Shown in pieces: positions 25,101 through 37,900 of a DNA stretch of 40,001 nucleotides. Position 1 is the first letter of the stretch. Every line of letters begins with the position of its first letter. The translations under genes and the position numbers were made by a program. Location: IMG/VR virus record IMGVR_UViG_3300034061_001236, positions 1-40,001 of that record; one strand, 5' to 3'. This DNA comes from a virus. The notes under the pieces are model-generated. The model made no database searches. It worked only from the letters and a program-made list of their open reading frames with translations, and was not told the origin of the DNA.

Positions 25101-28100
25101 ACAAGATCATTATGATGAGTTGATTAATAATTCTATGACAGCTATTCAAAGAAATACACTTCTTGAAGAATTAGCTGAAAAAGGAATTTATGTTGACTTA
25201 GAAGAGTTTGCTGAATGGTGCCAAGATAATTCTAAGTTGCCTACATACTTTGTTGATCAAGTAAACAAAAGAATTATCAATAAAGACAGTTACATCTATG
25301 ATAAGTATATTGAGTATTTTGATCTAGCTAAAAATGCTGAAACAACTAATGCTCCTAGACCAAAAAGTACAGAAGAGCAGAAACTTGAAAGAACAATTGA
25401 TAATTATAACAATCAAAGAGAAGGTGAATTAGAAACTGTCAAAAATCAATATGACCAAAGCTTAAAAGATCTATTGGGTTATACTCAAGAAGAGATTGAT
25501 GAGATGCGTGATAAAGCTATGTTTGATGCTGACATGACACCGGAGGAAGCAGCTGAGGAATTAGAACTTGTCAAAAAAGCAATTAAACAATTAGATTCTG
25601 ATAATCATCTTGAGATAGAAGCAGTATTTGATCTTGCTACAGAAAATGACATGTTTACTCCACAAGAGTATAACATGGCCAAAGAAGATTTGTTTAGTGA
25701 TGAAGATTCTGTAAATGAAATGGCTGACTTAGCTGAAAAGTTTACTGATGCTGAAGAAGAAGAAGCTATGGAAGCTGCTTCTAATGTATTAATTCTTAAA
25801 CCATTACTAGAAAAAAGAATAGAAGTTCTTCAATCATTTGTAGATGGAACAGCAATGGAGGGGATTCCTAACTATGAGGAAACACAACCCTATAAGGATT
25901 ACACAGAAGCGGTAGATGAAATCAATACTAAGTATGATGGTCTTATAGATGATGCTAGAGCAGAATTTGATAAGGCAGTTAAGGAAGGTGTTGAGTCCAC
26001 TAGACCTGAAGCAATGAAGAAATCCATCCAGGAAGTACAAGAGTTATTTGCTGGAAAAGAAGATATTGTTCAGACTAAAAGAAACTACATTATAGATGGT
26101 GAGGTACATGAAAGAATGTCAAACAGAATTAAAGCTGGTCATGACACTTATGGATACACTGGAGAAAAAGATCTTATGGATCTTTATGATGAGACTATTG
26201 GTGCAGCGCTTGCTGAGGATAGAGAATTAGACCAAGATTTGATTAATGAGTTCATAGAAGCTTTAGTAGCTGCTGACTTACCTGGTGTAAACACAAATAC
26301 TTTTACTGCAGATGTAGTAAGAGATGAGTTAGAAACATTAATTAAAACAGATGGCACTAAGTCTAAAAAGATTCAGAGATATATTTCTAAACTAAAATCT
26401 CAGTTAAGTGATATTGAAAATAAATTAGCTTCAGTAAAAGATAAAGACCGTCTTGCAAGCTTGCAGAAACAGAAAGTAGAATTAGAACAAGCTATTAAAG
26501 ATGAAGAGGCTGGTAAGTTTGATGAGCCATTTGAAATGACATCAGACAATATTAAGTCTTTTATCTTAAATACTGTTAAGGAAAATGCATATGAAGAATC
26601 TAGAGATGCGGGTAACATAATTGACCCTATGCTTAAAGATTATCTTGATACAGCAACTTCTGTAAAACCTAAGTGGGATCCTAAGAAGATGAGCAAAGAA
26701 GCATATGACGCTTTGTTTGATGATGAAACAGGTTACCTTACTGAGCTTAAAAGAAGAGCTGATGCTGGTGAGATCTATATTTTTACCAAAAATCTTATTG
26801 TACATGCTAATGATTTAGTAGATGCTGATGGTAAAAAACTTCCACCGGTAGCTGGTGAAATTGATATGATCATTGTTGACCGTAAAGGAAACAAATTTAT
26901 TGTAGATTTAAAAACAGGTAAAGTAAGAAAATGGTTTAACTATAAAACTATAGGAACTGATTCATTTAAGAAACAGTTAGAAAATACTTTACAACAAGTG
27001 GGATATGCAAATCTTGCAGAAGACATGTCTGGTCAACAATTTGGAGTTAAAATTTTACCTATTGAGATTGGCTTTGATAGTAAAGGTTATATTGTATCTG
27101 CAGGTAAACCAACTAATCCATCTATGTTTACGGGTGAAGAAGTTGTTGGAGATGAAGGCAGTGAAGCTTACACAATAGGATTAGATCCTACAAATATGAT
27201 TCAGGTTAAGAAAGAAGGAACCAATGTTTATGAAAACATAAGTATTGAAGATTTCATGCAAAAACTTATTCCTGTAAGAAGAGTGCCAGGTAGTAAAAGA
27301 CCAAAGCTTACTGTTAAAAAAGAAGTTTCAATCCCTGAAGAAGAAAGAGAGTTTGTTGATGACTTTATGAACAAACTTGCCAATGCTGGTCAGGCAAAAC
27401 CAAGCGGTAAATCATCAACTGCCCCTATAAGGAAAGCAGTAGTAACAATAGAAGATGCCATAGGTAAAACAGTATATTATAATGGTAAGCCTTACACAGT
27501 AAATAAAGAGGGTGTAAGATATGTACTTGAGTCAGAATCTACTGTTATTGAATTAGATACTACAGCTTCAGAAAATTTAAGTGATCTTGGTATTGACTAC
27601 TTTGAAGGAGAGTTCTATACACCTAAGTATGATGTTACAATCAATAGTGAAAATTCTGTTACTGTTGATGGTACTACATATGAGATTAGAGTAAATGAGT
27701 CAGGTAATGTAATTGGTTTAAGTCCGGAAAATAAACCAGAACAAGTTATTAAAAATGAAAGATTACTTGTTGCTGTTGAAATTGAAAGAAATAAAACTGA
27801 TTTCATAACTGAAGTTGAGGAACTAGAAGATGTTGATTATGCAGAAACAATGGATAATCTAAAAGCTAATGATCCTGCAGCTCATCAAAAACTTGAACTT
27901 CTTGAAGGAGTATACAATAAAAACTGGAATGAAACTGTTGAATCTGGTTTAAGTAAACTCTATAGTAAACAAGAACTAAATGATTCAGAAAGACTAGCTG
28001 TAGATTTATGGGTGACAGATGCTATAATTAGCATGACTAAATTATACACTAGACAGTCAGATGAAATTTATGCTAAAGGATTAGATAATCTTGAAATTAT

Positions 28101-28992
28101 TAATACACTTTTATATGAAGGATACAATGAACAATTTACAGAAGTTGGTGCTAATGAGCCTGCCAAAAGAACAGTTAAACAAACTGAAAGTCAAAAACAA
28201 AGAAAGCCAGGTAAAAATGTCACAGAAACAAACACCAGTGAAACAGTAAAAGAAACTGTTTCAGATAAAGAATACAAAGATTTTGTAGATAATGGTGTTG
28301 TTAAGAAAAGCAGAATAAAAAGTATTGCCGTAAATATACAAAAAGGTAATACTTTATCTCAAAGAGAGATGGCAATTTTTTCTGATAAAACATCTGAGAT
28401 CAATGATATGATTATTCAGATGACAGAAAATAAAAATGTAGAAGATTCCATTAAGGAAGATACATTTGATCAGATTCTTGAATTGTATGCTGAACTTGAT
28501 AAGGCTAAACCTAAATTGAGTGAAGAATCATACAATATGCTTAAGGAACAACTTGATGCCCGCGCCTCATTATTGTTTGATGAAACAGGAAATATAGTTT
28601 TAAAAACCGGAGAAATTTATATCTTTACAGCACCGGTAAAAGATGAACAAGTTGCTCAAGGATATAGAGTTAAAATAGATAGTTTTGACCCTATGGCTAA
28701 AACAGTTACTGTATCTAATGTTGGTCCTGGTAATAATAAAACTTTTACTATGAGTATCAAAGACTTTAATGATAGTGCAATGAGTGAAGAATTAATAAAC
28801 AATATGCCTAAAGAAGATGAACCATATGTTCCTTCTGAAGAAGAATTAGATCACTTAACAGAAAGTATGGCTGTTACAGATGGTCAGTTATCTGATTTTG
28901 AACAACTTGCCAAATGGGAAGATGAAGCATCAGCAGATACAATATCACTTGATGATTTAAAAAATGATTTCTTTAATAATTTTAAATGCTAA
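22177..28992 (+). CDS. Giant cargo protein with glycine zipper and PD-(D/E)XK nuclease domain (2271 aa)
   Basis: At 2271 aa this protein has several parts. Residues 222-272 form a hydrophobic Gly/Ala/Val segment with glycines at 236, 240, 244, 248, 252, 256 and 260, an extended glycine zipper suited to membrane insertion. Residues about 1060-1320 are acidic and partly coiled-coil. A PD-(D/E)XK nuclease domain of the RecB/Cas4 type lies near 1500-1630: GEIDMIIVD with D1563, then IVDLKTGK with D1577 and K1579, followed by a helix with QLENTLQQVGYANL that looks like the family's Q-x-x-x-Y motif. Near the C-terminus a small beta-barrel-like segment is visible (GEIYIFTAPVKDEQVAQGY). Nuclease and zipper in one virion protein suggest work on entry: crossing the inner membrane and acting on DNA. 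The nuclease call is the firmest part. Confidence 0.85.
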   Translation: MAEETNVPDEGVKDLSQMSEFIAPAEIGVNLHKSMISPALDINKYNTKATISNPALRIKDTTKGSAPYHPKKITSPNSKEYGGLKGIMDDLRAELSQNVDKNAYSKIYAYDSSPKGAHKARYKGYGQETYDKIGFTPEIDNETWFNANTTMYDDWKRMATQAAWPMMKLGFMSPIHSYGKLFGQADIGQDLAEARDYEEYNAIGYSTKGGIGGFMINLQNSAAYSVGILAESVVEGALIGAAVGAVGGEGIGAAPGAVIGGVVEGFGALLKLPGTLFNMSKNLGKMTMNLKKFEKISEVRNLFGNAGKSMGNFVNPISNTSEAAMKYVFKNPDDLSNLARSARTVGALWHDVKNMNAALSEGRLEGGFTEQRVFDELYNKYYEKYGVAPSDELQKDMRKQAKVAGYQNTWKNTLLVHYSNNIAFPSIARAGFMKGLPTFSKTVGKVGPFQLVYDPAKKVASELAYSAEKVSLRNAVKAFTKPAAYGKTALNYFKANLVEGFQETAQDVLSDATENYYINSFKNKDRQNFEYSMATLNGAMKKQISAQGLETFASGFAMGSILGIPGGVKDFMSVGYNKYFKHRNNYDEYIQKRQDEVDTIVDALNTMDKGAKNFFDPRLTNYTTQMLAGKVADDPEGATTKEAKDTSFAAFQSAVRTSLRTGTFDMFLKNYEGYKQATPEELEQAWRLQPGQGQKALLNIDKSIANAKTIAARWQYTKNKFPHVVNPANFKDDTPEKEMAEVYNEAYLAGIDNLVFMGSAFDNNAERLDQMYSKLSSIPVIQNSRFSEIATITDPARLTKEIAMLRTEIELSKNAATPEAKEQYEKQKDLLDKLTSFQKEQSGVTVDFFKRIMNAQKTIMQTEGISANEAQVKAVDQVTKEFEDEGLHPFESYKTSFRDLLDTLAGSEENKANLGRQLDDAGGFDDIFEILADTHLLRDENMRLNKFINVLNSPQDFYEHVQRNFEWMKKLYNNRQDHYDELINNSMTAIQRNTLLEELAEKGIYVDLEEFAEWCQDNSKLPTYFVDQVNKRIINKDSYIYDKYIEYFDLAKNAETTNAPRPKSTEEQKLERTIDNYNNQREGELETVKNQYDQSLKDLLGYTQEEIDEMRDKAMFDADMTPEEAAEELELVKKAIKQLDSDNHLEIEAVFDLATENDMFTPQEYNMAKEDLFSDEDSVNEMADLAEKFTDAEEEEAMEAASNVLILKPLLEKRIEVLQSFVDGTAMEGIPNYEETQPYKDYTEAVDEINTKYDGLIDDARAEFDKAVKEGVESTRPEAMKKSIQEVQELFAGKEDIVQTKRNYIIDGEVHERMSNRIKAGHDTYGYTGEKDLMDLYDETIGAALAEDRELDQDLINEFIEALVAADLPGVNTNTFTADVVRDELETLIKTDGTKSKKIQRYISKLKSQLSDIENKLASVKDKDRLASLQKQKVELEQAIKDEEAGKFDEPFEMTSDNIKSFILNTVKENAYEESRDAGNIIDPMLKDYLDTATSVKPKWDPKKMSKEAYDALFDDETGYLTELKRRADAGEIYIFTKNLIVHANDLVDADGKKLPPVAGEIDMIIVDRKGNKFIVDLKTGKVRKWFNYKTIGTDSFKKQLENTLQQVGYANLAEDMSGQQFGVKILPIEIGFDSKGYIVSAGKPTNPSMFTGEEVVGDEGSEAYTIGLDPTNMIQVKKEGTNVYENISIEDFMQKLIPVRRVPGSKRPKLTVKKEVSIPEEEREFVDDFMNKLANAGQAKPSGKSSTAPIRKAVVTIEDAIGKTVYYNGKPYTVNKEGVRYVLESESTVIELDTTASENLSDLGIDYFEGEFYTPKYDVTINSENSVTVDGTTYEIRVNESGNVIGLSPENKPEQVIKNERLLVAVEIERNKTDFITEVEELEDVDYAETMDNLKANDPAAHQKLELLEGVYNKNWNETVESGLSKLYSKQELNDSERLAVDLWVTDAIISMTKLYTRQSDEIYAKGLDNLEIINTLLYEGYNEQFTEVGANEPAKRTVKQTESQKQRKPGKNVTETNTSETVKETVSDKEYKDFVDNGVVKKSRIKSIAVNIQKGNTLSQREMAIFSDKTSEINDMIIQMTENKNVEDSIKEDTFDQILELYAELDKAKPKLSEESYNMLKEQLDARASLLFDETGNIVLKTGEIYIFTAPVKDEQVAQGYRVKIDSFDPMAKTVTVSNVGPGNNKTFTMSIKDFNDSAMSEELINNMPKEDEPYVPSEEELDHLTESMAVTDGQLSDFEQLAKWEDEASADTISLDDLKNDFFNNFKC

Positions 28993-28996
28993 TTAG

Positions 28997-31900
28997 ATGA
29001 TCAGTTGTCCAATTACCCAGTTACCTCTTGAAAATTTTTACAAGTATGTATTCCGCGCTATTAAAGATAGACTAGGAAATGATAAAACCTTTGACGTAAA
29101 TGATTTCATGGAGAAGTTGTTTGAGGAATCGGTTAAAAAGGCTGATCCTGAAACTGCAGCTAAATGGTTGCAAAGTACTCCGCGTGTAATAAATTTAATT
29201 ATTACAAAATCATTTAGTGATAAGATTCCTTTAGTAAAAGGATTAGAAAATATTTACGGATTGATGGCTGATTTCTCAAAACCAAACGGTGAAGGATTTC
29301 AGAATGTACTTAAGAAATATATAAAACCTGTAGATACTAAAGATCTAAAAGGAGAGGCTGCGCATCAATTGTCACTTGAGTTTTCTGATGAAGAAGAAGA
29401 GGGTCCTGAAGATGAGAAAAAAGAAACAAACCCAAGAGTTGAGGCAAGACTTAAAACTCCTGTGGTTATGTCTGGTACACTTCAATCATTTGTTCCGGTA
29501 GATCCATCTAGAAAAACTGATACTTACTCAGAAAGACTTGATAAACCAAGAGCTCAAATCCTTACTAATCTTGCAATTCTAGGTGATGCATTAAGTATGC
29601 AAGATCCATTTGATGGAGAGTTTACATATCAAGGAAAGAAAGTAAAAGTTAAAGCAACAAACTTATATACATTTGCTCAACAGAATTTTAATGATTTAGA
29701 TCCTACAACTCAGCAAGAGATTAAGGATTCAAACTTTTATACTAGCACAGGAAGAAACAAAGAAGGTGTTACTCAAAGTGATAAAAGAGTAATACTTGTT
29801 ATTACAGATGATGCTGGACAGAACTTATATTTTGATACAGAAGGAAACCTTACTACTAAAGGTAATGGAACTCTAGTGTATCAATTCATGAGAGATGTTA
29901 GACAAACCTCAAAAGGTTATACAGTAACAGATATCTATGGAAAAGAAGAACAGTTAATGCCAATTGAGACTTATGCCCAACTAACATATGATGAAAAAAT
30001 TGACGGAGACTATCCTACATATCTTGAGAAAGTAAAAGATGATAGAGAGAAAGAGCTTAAGAGATTGTTTCAAATAAGAGAAAGTGCATTAGGTAATGAC
30101 ATGATGTTGGAATTCTCAGGTCTTAGTGCCGGAGTTACTTCAGATCTCACAGCTACCAAACTTCCCCTATCTGACTTTCTAAAGATACCAGGAGCAACAA
30201 AGAAAGACTTAAAGAGTATCCGTACTCTTAAAAAAGCAGAAGGTAACTTTGGAGAGGGTAGAGCTGTAATTAATTTAAATGGAACAGACTTCCAAGTAAA
30301 CAGATCATCTATGCCAGACAGTGTAGCTGACCAGATTGCTGCAGTTATGTTTGATCCTAATATTCCTTTTGAAACTAAAAAAGATTTCTATTCACAGTTT
30401 ATTCCGGAAGATAGTACAACCAAGCTTGCTTATACTATGAGAAAGCATGAGATCATTCCTGATATGGTGAACCAATCATTTAGAATTAAGCTATATGATA
30501 AAGTAGGTGACAAGTATGGATTTGTTACTGAGCCTATTTTTGATTTTGTTATTTCTAAAGCTGTATTAGATAAGGCTAGTAGAGAAAAATTAGATGCCGG
30601 TATTAAGACTTTTAGTGACACTCTCAAATCTGGTAGAGCTAATGGTAAAGCAACTTACATGTCATACAAATCTGACTTGTTGAATGATGAGGAGTATTTA
30701 GTATACAATTCAAATACAAAACAAATTGAAGTTGCAAACTACATTGATTTTTTATCCACACTTGATGGTTACGTTGATTTATTTGACGGAGATCCTGGTT
30801 TCTACAATAAGCACCTGTTGTTTAATGAAGAGAATAAAGTGGAAAAAGAAATTAAAATTGCTTCTGCGGCAGCATCACAAACATTTGAAGAGGCCCTTGA
30901 GGAATCAATTAAATTAGCAGAAGAAAGAAAAGCATTGGAAAATGCTGATAAATCTCCTATGGAAATTGAGGCACAAGTTATTGCTGATCGCGCTCTTTCT
31001 CCAGAGTTTAGAGCTCAGTTAGCTCAACAAGGAATGGAAGGAAAGTATGATACATACTATTATGCCGCAAGTCTTATTCAAGCTATCAATACTAATATTA
31101 GTCAAAGATATACCAGAGAAGCTGCTGAACAGTTGCGTGATATATTTGCCGGTGCAAGATACATAAACGGTAAACAAATTAATACAGTCACTGATATTAT
31201 CAATAGAGCATTTCCAAAAGCAGAAGGACCTCTTCAGAGAGAAGTTGAAATAATCCAAAAGACTGTTGAACCTGAAATGCCAGACCCAACAACAATAAAT
31301 CCTTCTCCTAAGAAAGGAAGCTTACGTTCTAGAGCACCTAAGAATGATAGCTTAAACCGTGAAGGATACATGGCTGATGAAATTGGTGAAGAAGATACAG
31401 CTAAAGTCCTTGACTGGTGGAACAATACGGCATTAGGAAAAGAGTTACAAAAACATATTGAACTACAACATGCATTTAATCTGGTTAACTCAGATGTATT
31501 TGCGCGCTTTGTAGTTAGCGGTGCTACATTAGCTAATCCTGACATTAAAGGTAAGATTCAAATTAATAAAGGTGTAGGTACATTGGTTGATGTTTACCAT
31601 GAAGCATGGCATGGTTTCTCTCAATTGTTTCTTACCCGTCAAGAAAAATACAGTCTTTATGATGAAGTAATTAATTACAAAGATGCCAGCGGAAACCAAC
31701 CCTATAAGTCTATGGACTATAAGGCAGTTGATGAGTTACTAGCTGAAGACTTTAGAACTTATATGAAGAGCAATTACATTAAGAAAGGTTCTCCTATAAG
31801 AAATAAACTCTTCAGAAAGATTATGAATTTTATCAGAAGCTTGTTTGGTAAAAAAGCAATTAATCCAACTGAAGTTATCACAGATGTAATGAATGTTCCA

Positions 31901-34900
31901 GCTGTGAGAGAATTGTTTGAGAAATTAAACTATAGTTCTAATAAGAAATCATTTGTGAGATCATACAAAGCCAATATGGATAATGTTGACTTTATGATGT
32001 TGAACCGTGGTATTAGTAAATTAAATAGACCAAGTGATAGTGCCCTTAGTGATCAAGACTCTAGATTAGTTTCTGATACTATGGACATGATCATTTCTGA
32101 TTTTGTTGATGATTGGTACAGAGAAAGAGTTGAAGAAGCTGAAGAAACTGGTAACTATAATAGTTTAAAATCTGGAACTATTGGTTTACTTATTGATCCA
32201 GACCACCGTGCATTCATGTATGAGGTAATCAAAGAAAGATTACAAGATAAGTTGGATGAGTTTAAAGAAAAATTACATTCTCAAGAAGGTGTAACACCTT
32301 TTAGTGAAATTAAAGCTTTAGAATCTTCTGACCCTAATCAGAAAACAATTGAATCAGAAGCAGTAGCTGTATTAAGATCTAATAAAGGAGAAGACAAATA
32401 TGTATTCCTTAAATCACAGATTGATGGTTTTGATAATCTTGATGCTAACATGCGTAGAGGTACCAGAGTTAGAGGTGAGTCTTGGCATGGTATCAAAATA
32501 GTTGGTGACTTCTATTCACATAAATCTATTAAGAAAGGTAAGAAGCCGGTAGGGATAATTGTAGTTTCTAGTTTAGAGGATGCTCAAGTTCAGTTTGATA
32601 ATTATAAAGCTGGAGGAGCCGAAGAGTATACAGATTTTGAAGTTAAAGATGTTCCGGATTACATGTTGTCTGCAGAACAAGAATTTATGTTAGATAATGT
32701 TAGAATTCTACAAGCTGCTGTAGATAACTTTGGAGATCCACAATGGGATATTAAAGGTATTGAAGCTACTGGAACAATTGCATATCACTTAGAGAATTCA
32801 GATTTTGATTTATCTAAAAAGAAATATGAGCTTGATTTTGACATGTTAGATGAGAATGGTGATGAGATTGATGAAGATCAAGAAAATGAAACTCATGATT
32901 CTGAAACACCATTTGGTAGTTCAGCGGGTACTAAAAAATCTTTGATGCAATTAGCTGATAAAGAAGTAATCTACATTCTTAAAAGTTTGTATAAAGTAGA
33001 CCGTAATGGTAATGTTGCATACAATAGACTTGGTTTTAAAGAGCGCGCAGATTTCAAGAAAGTTTGGAACATTGTTACTAAAGCAATTGGTGGTATAAGA
33101 GATAGAGAAAAAGCATATGAGACATTAATGGCAGAAGCAGAAAACTTTCCAGAAATAGCTCAGCTTATTGAAACTAAATTCCCAGATCCAAGATTGATTA
33201 CTAATACATTTGAAATAGATGTGAGTAATTCATTCTGGCAAACATTTGCAAAACCTTCAGTTAAATACTGGCAATTCACTGTGTTCCCACAATATGAGCC
33301 GGGAACAAACTTCCTTACAGGGGAAACAGAAAATGTATTAAAAGGATTTGAAGCTGATGTTACTCAATCATCTATTGAAGTAGATAGCACTATTAGAAAA
33401 TTTGAATCAATTTTCAAAAGTAGTATAGCAAATGATTACATAGAAAAGAATTCAGATAACCAATCTACTTTAAAACTGGATGACGTAATTACTGCATTTG
33501 AGAATAAGAAATATCCTGGTCAGTTAGATACATCTAAAGCATTTGAGTTTGCTGCAGCATTAGGTATGAAGCTTGATGCTTTACCAGTTATCAAAAAAAA
33601 TATAGAAGATAGAGCAGAGTATTTTGGGTTACCATATATCTATGATATTATAAAAGACTTTGCAGGTATTCAGAAATCAAATAAAAGCACTGAACAACAA
33701 CTTGAATACTTAAACAAATTTGTTAGTAATCCAATAGGGACACTAAGAGGTGAGATTCCAAAAGGAATACTAAAAAGCTTTAAGAAAGAAGTAGCAGAAA
33801 AGAATATCCTTAAAAGAATTGCTGAGTTACAATCTCAGTATGGATATGATTCTGCTAATCCAGGTATCTTGCTACCGGACGGTAACAGAGTATTTGAAAA
33901 TGTAAATCATAGTCAAGTTACAGTTACTGTAGATGCAATAAACAATGTTGAAAATCTTAGTGATTTCTGGAGCAAACCAGAGCTAGGTTATATGTCACAC
34001 TTGAGACCAGGTAAATCATTCTTTACTTTAAGATCTAAAATTTTTGGAGCTATGTTTGACACTGCTCAAGGAACCTTTGATAGAAAAGGAACCAGATCTT
34101 TAGAGCTTTTACAAACTGCAGGTACACAGATAGCAGAGATGGAAGGAGTGAATACATCTGACTTAGATAAGTTAGGTAAATTCTTTCAAGGGTTTCATAC
34201 TATGAGCTTAAATGGTATAGCAGAGTTTATCCGCCATGCTGAAAAGAAATCTGCATATGGTATCAAGTTACTGGGTGGTAAAATGAAAGTTATTGTCAAT
34301 GGTATTACAAATGGTGTTGATCAAAACTTATACATTGATATCAGTAAGTTTGTAACTAAACCAAATGAACAAATTAGTGATGGAGAAATAGTTGCTGTAG
34401 GTGGTTATTTCCTTGACTATATTGCTGCAGAATTTGATAGAATTAGATACTTTAAACAAAATCCACAGGATCTTAAAAATATCAAAGGTTACAACAGAGA
34501 GATTAAAGATAAGAATGATAAATTAATTGGTAGAGCTGGAGAATTCTTTACTGCTTTTGATAACATCTTGAGAGATCAAACCAAAAAAGATTTATATGCT
34601 TTGGCATCTGATCCTTTGGTAGATTTACCTACCCATATCAGAAATAACCAAGGACTTTATTTAAAAATTCAACAAGACATTGCTGATTATTTCACTGAGA
34701 AAACAGAAGCAATGTATAATGATTACTTTAAAGATCTGCCTTATGTAGACAATAAGGTTTATGAGAAAGCTGGTATAGAAACTAAAGGTGATATATCTGA
34801 TGAATCAAAGAAAGCTGTTCTTAAATCTTATTTGTTTAATGACTGGATACATAAATTTGAAATGTTTAACATTTTCAATGGTGACCTTTCTCAGTTCAAT

Positions 34901-37900
34901 CATGACAAACAACAAGCAAGTAAACGTGCACCTGGTTCTACATCAGATGGTGATGGATTTGTCAATGATAAGTACATGCATGAATTCATTAACAAAGTGT
35001 TCAACAAGAATACTTATGCTAAAAAACTTGCTAAAGAAACAGGTCTTGACTTAGATAAGTTTGTTATGAATGGTACATTGAATACCGGTGTCATAGCAGA
35101 TGCAGAAAGAAAGTCTGTATATCTAGATGAAATGTTAGAAAGCTGGAAAGAGCAATATACAGCTGCCCTAACCCCTTTATACACAGATAAAGCTGCATTA
35201 AAGAAAGAAATAGATAGAAGACTTGCAAAAGATGCTAAGGCCTATAAGAAGATGACAGAATCTGATGGTGCAGCCTTTATGACATTTGATGCATACCGTA
35301 CACTTAAAAAACAAGGTAAAAGCTGGACCATTCCGCAAGAAACATTATACCAACAGATTGTTGCCGGAGAACAAGTTGATCCTTTAAAAGTAAAAGAGTT
35401 CTTTCCAATTTACAAACTTCATTACTATGGATCAATTGCTAATGCTCCTATAGCAACAACAGGAATGCATAAGTTTGCAGTAGCTCCTATTATTCCAACT
35501 ATTGCAGTAAAAGGTACAGAGCTTTATAATTTACATGTAAAAATGATGAAGGAAAATCTTCAGTATGTAGCATTTGGTTCTGGTTCTAAAGTTGCCACAC
35601 TTACTATGACTGGAGACTTTGATAACATCTTTGGTGATGAAACACAGAAAACAGTTTCTGCAGATGCACCAATTAGAAAAAATGTTATCTACTTGGAGTA
35701 TCTTAAGGATGTAACTAAAGTTGCAAGCAAACTTAAGAAAGAAATTAGCTATCCTACTCAGAAACGTGTATTATTATTAGATGGTCTCTTCAATGTTGGA
35801 GATGTAATTAACAAAGCAAATGCTGAAATAGCTAATAACTACAAAGCTAATGTTAAGGATTACACTGAAACATTAGCTCTGGATTTATTAAACAAGATAG
35901 GTTATGAATATGATCCTAAGACAGAAAAGTATGTTGGAAAGTTAGATAAGTTTATTGAACTTATCAGAGATGAATTAGGAGCTAAAGAAGTTCCTGAGCA
36001 TTTGATTAAACTTCTGGATACTACACTTAGTGATCAGCTATCTATGGACTTTTCTATTCACCCAGAGGCTGACATGCTTGAGAAAGTTATTGTAAATAGA
36101 ATTCAAAAAAGTATAATAAAACAGAAGACAAAGGGAGAATCTATGGTTCAAGCTCCATCCACGTTCTATAACGGTGTGTGGGACAGTGCCTACCAAAGAG
36201 ATGAAGCTATTAAAAATAATGATGAATTAATCAGAAAATATCTGGGTTCTAACAACTTACCTTTTTATACTAGAGGTAAATTAAATAAAGATGGTACAAG
36301 ACAACCAACTTCAGCTATGAAAGTTGCAATACCTATGAATGGTGACTTTTTGAACATTCTTAATTTAAAACATCCTGATGGAGAACTTATTGGAACTACA
36401 GACCGTCTTAATGAGTTAATTAAAAATGATGAGTGGTTAGATAAGAACAGAGAGCTTATCACTATTGTAGGACCAAGGATCCCAACAGATGCTGCTAACT
36501 CTATGGAATTTGCTGAAGTATGGCACTTCCTTGATGCTAGTGCAGGTAACACAGTAATTGTACCAACTGAGATTGTTGCAAAAGCTGGATCTGACTTTGA
36601 CGTTGATAAGATTTTCTTCATGCTACCAAATATAAATTCTGATGGTACTTTAACTAAGGCACCTGCAGAAAATTTGGAACAGCTTACCAAGATGGTAAAA
36701 GAATCTAATAGTGTTAGCAAAAAAGTAAGAAAAGAAAAAGGGTTACCAAATCCTCAAGCTTTAATTGATCAGTACAAAAAAGCTGCACAAAATAAATTAA
36801 TCAAAAACACGCGGGACATTCTCTCCTTACCGGACAACTATGCAAGTTTAACAAAACCTAATAATACATATCTTGTAGAAGATGAAGTTGAATTCTATGA
36901 CAAGTATTCTAGAGGGTATAACAACAAAAAGAATGCACATGGTGAGTCTGTAAGGATAAATGGTGACAAAGAAGTAATGAGTCCATCAAGATCATTAGAT
37001 AATGATTACAACTTAAGTCAGCATGAAGCAATGTTATCTGGTAATATGCCGCTTGGTATTATGGCCAAGAAAAACAAAGTGCATGCATTATTCAAAAGTG
37101 TAGGAGCTATTATGCCGTTATCATACAATGCCACTGTGTGGAATGATGAAACTAAAAAGTATGATGAAATTCCTGCTCAGTATGATGTTGTAATCCGTAT
37201 GAGACATAATAAAACTATGTTTAATGAAAATATTTCTTTATCTAATCAGAATAATGTAGATGGTGAAAAGATTGGAGATATTTTTTCTCATGGTCTTCAA
37301 GGTTTGCTTGACCGTGCTAATAATCCTTTTCCATTTAAATTACAAATTGTAAAAGAGGCATTGGGTACAATCAATCACCTTATTGAAGCTGGAGTAAGTG
37401 TACCAGAAGTATTTGCTTTTATCAATAACCCTTGGATTGTAGATTACATTCAGAAACAAATGTACTATGGAGGCTCAATGGCTAAGCTTCAAGAAGCACC
37501 TGTTCCTAGTCATCAAGTAAAATCTACAGCCTTTAGGGAGACTGTGGCTTCTCTTGTTTCTGCAGGTGGTGAAGAAATGAAGAAAATAGTTAAGCAGGTG
37601 GCAAACTATGCAAATGACCGCAGAATGATGGACATAGCTGATATGCTAAAACAAAAGGATCAAGATAAAGTTTACATCATTAAAACAAAAGATGCAGAAG
37701 GAGAAGAAGTTCTAAAAAAAGCTACTGGAAAAAGAATATTTCATAGTAATGACTTTCCAGTAGATCAAATTATTGAGTTAAAAGAATTTGAAGAAAATAC
37801 AGACTATGATAGTTTAAAAACTTTATTCAAAAGATCCGGTGGTATTGCTAATAATGATAACTTCTATTATGCATCAGAGGCTTTATGGAATAGAGCATTC

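Noticed and set aside
36265-36720. A 151-codon minus-strand open frame opposite the polymerase core
   Set aside because: It runs antiparallel to the conserved RIPT/DFDVD coding region, which explains its openness; no recognisable protein and no promoter.
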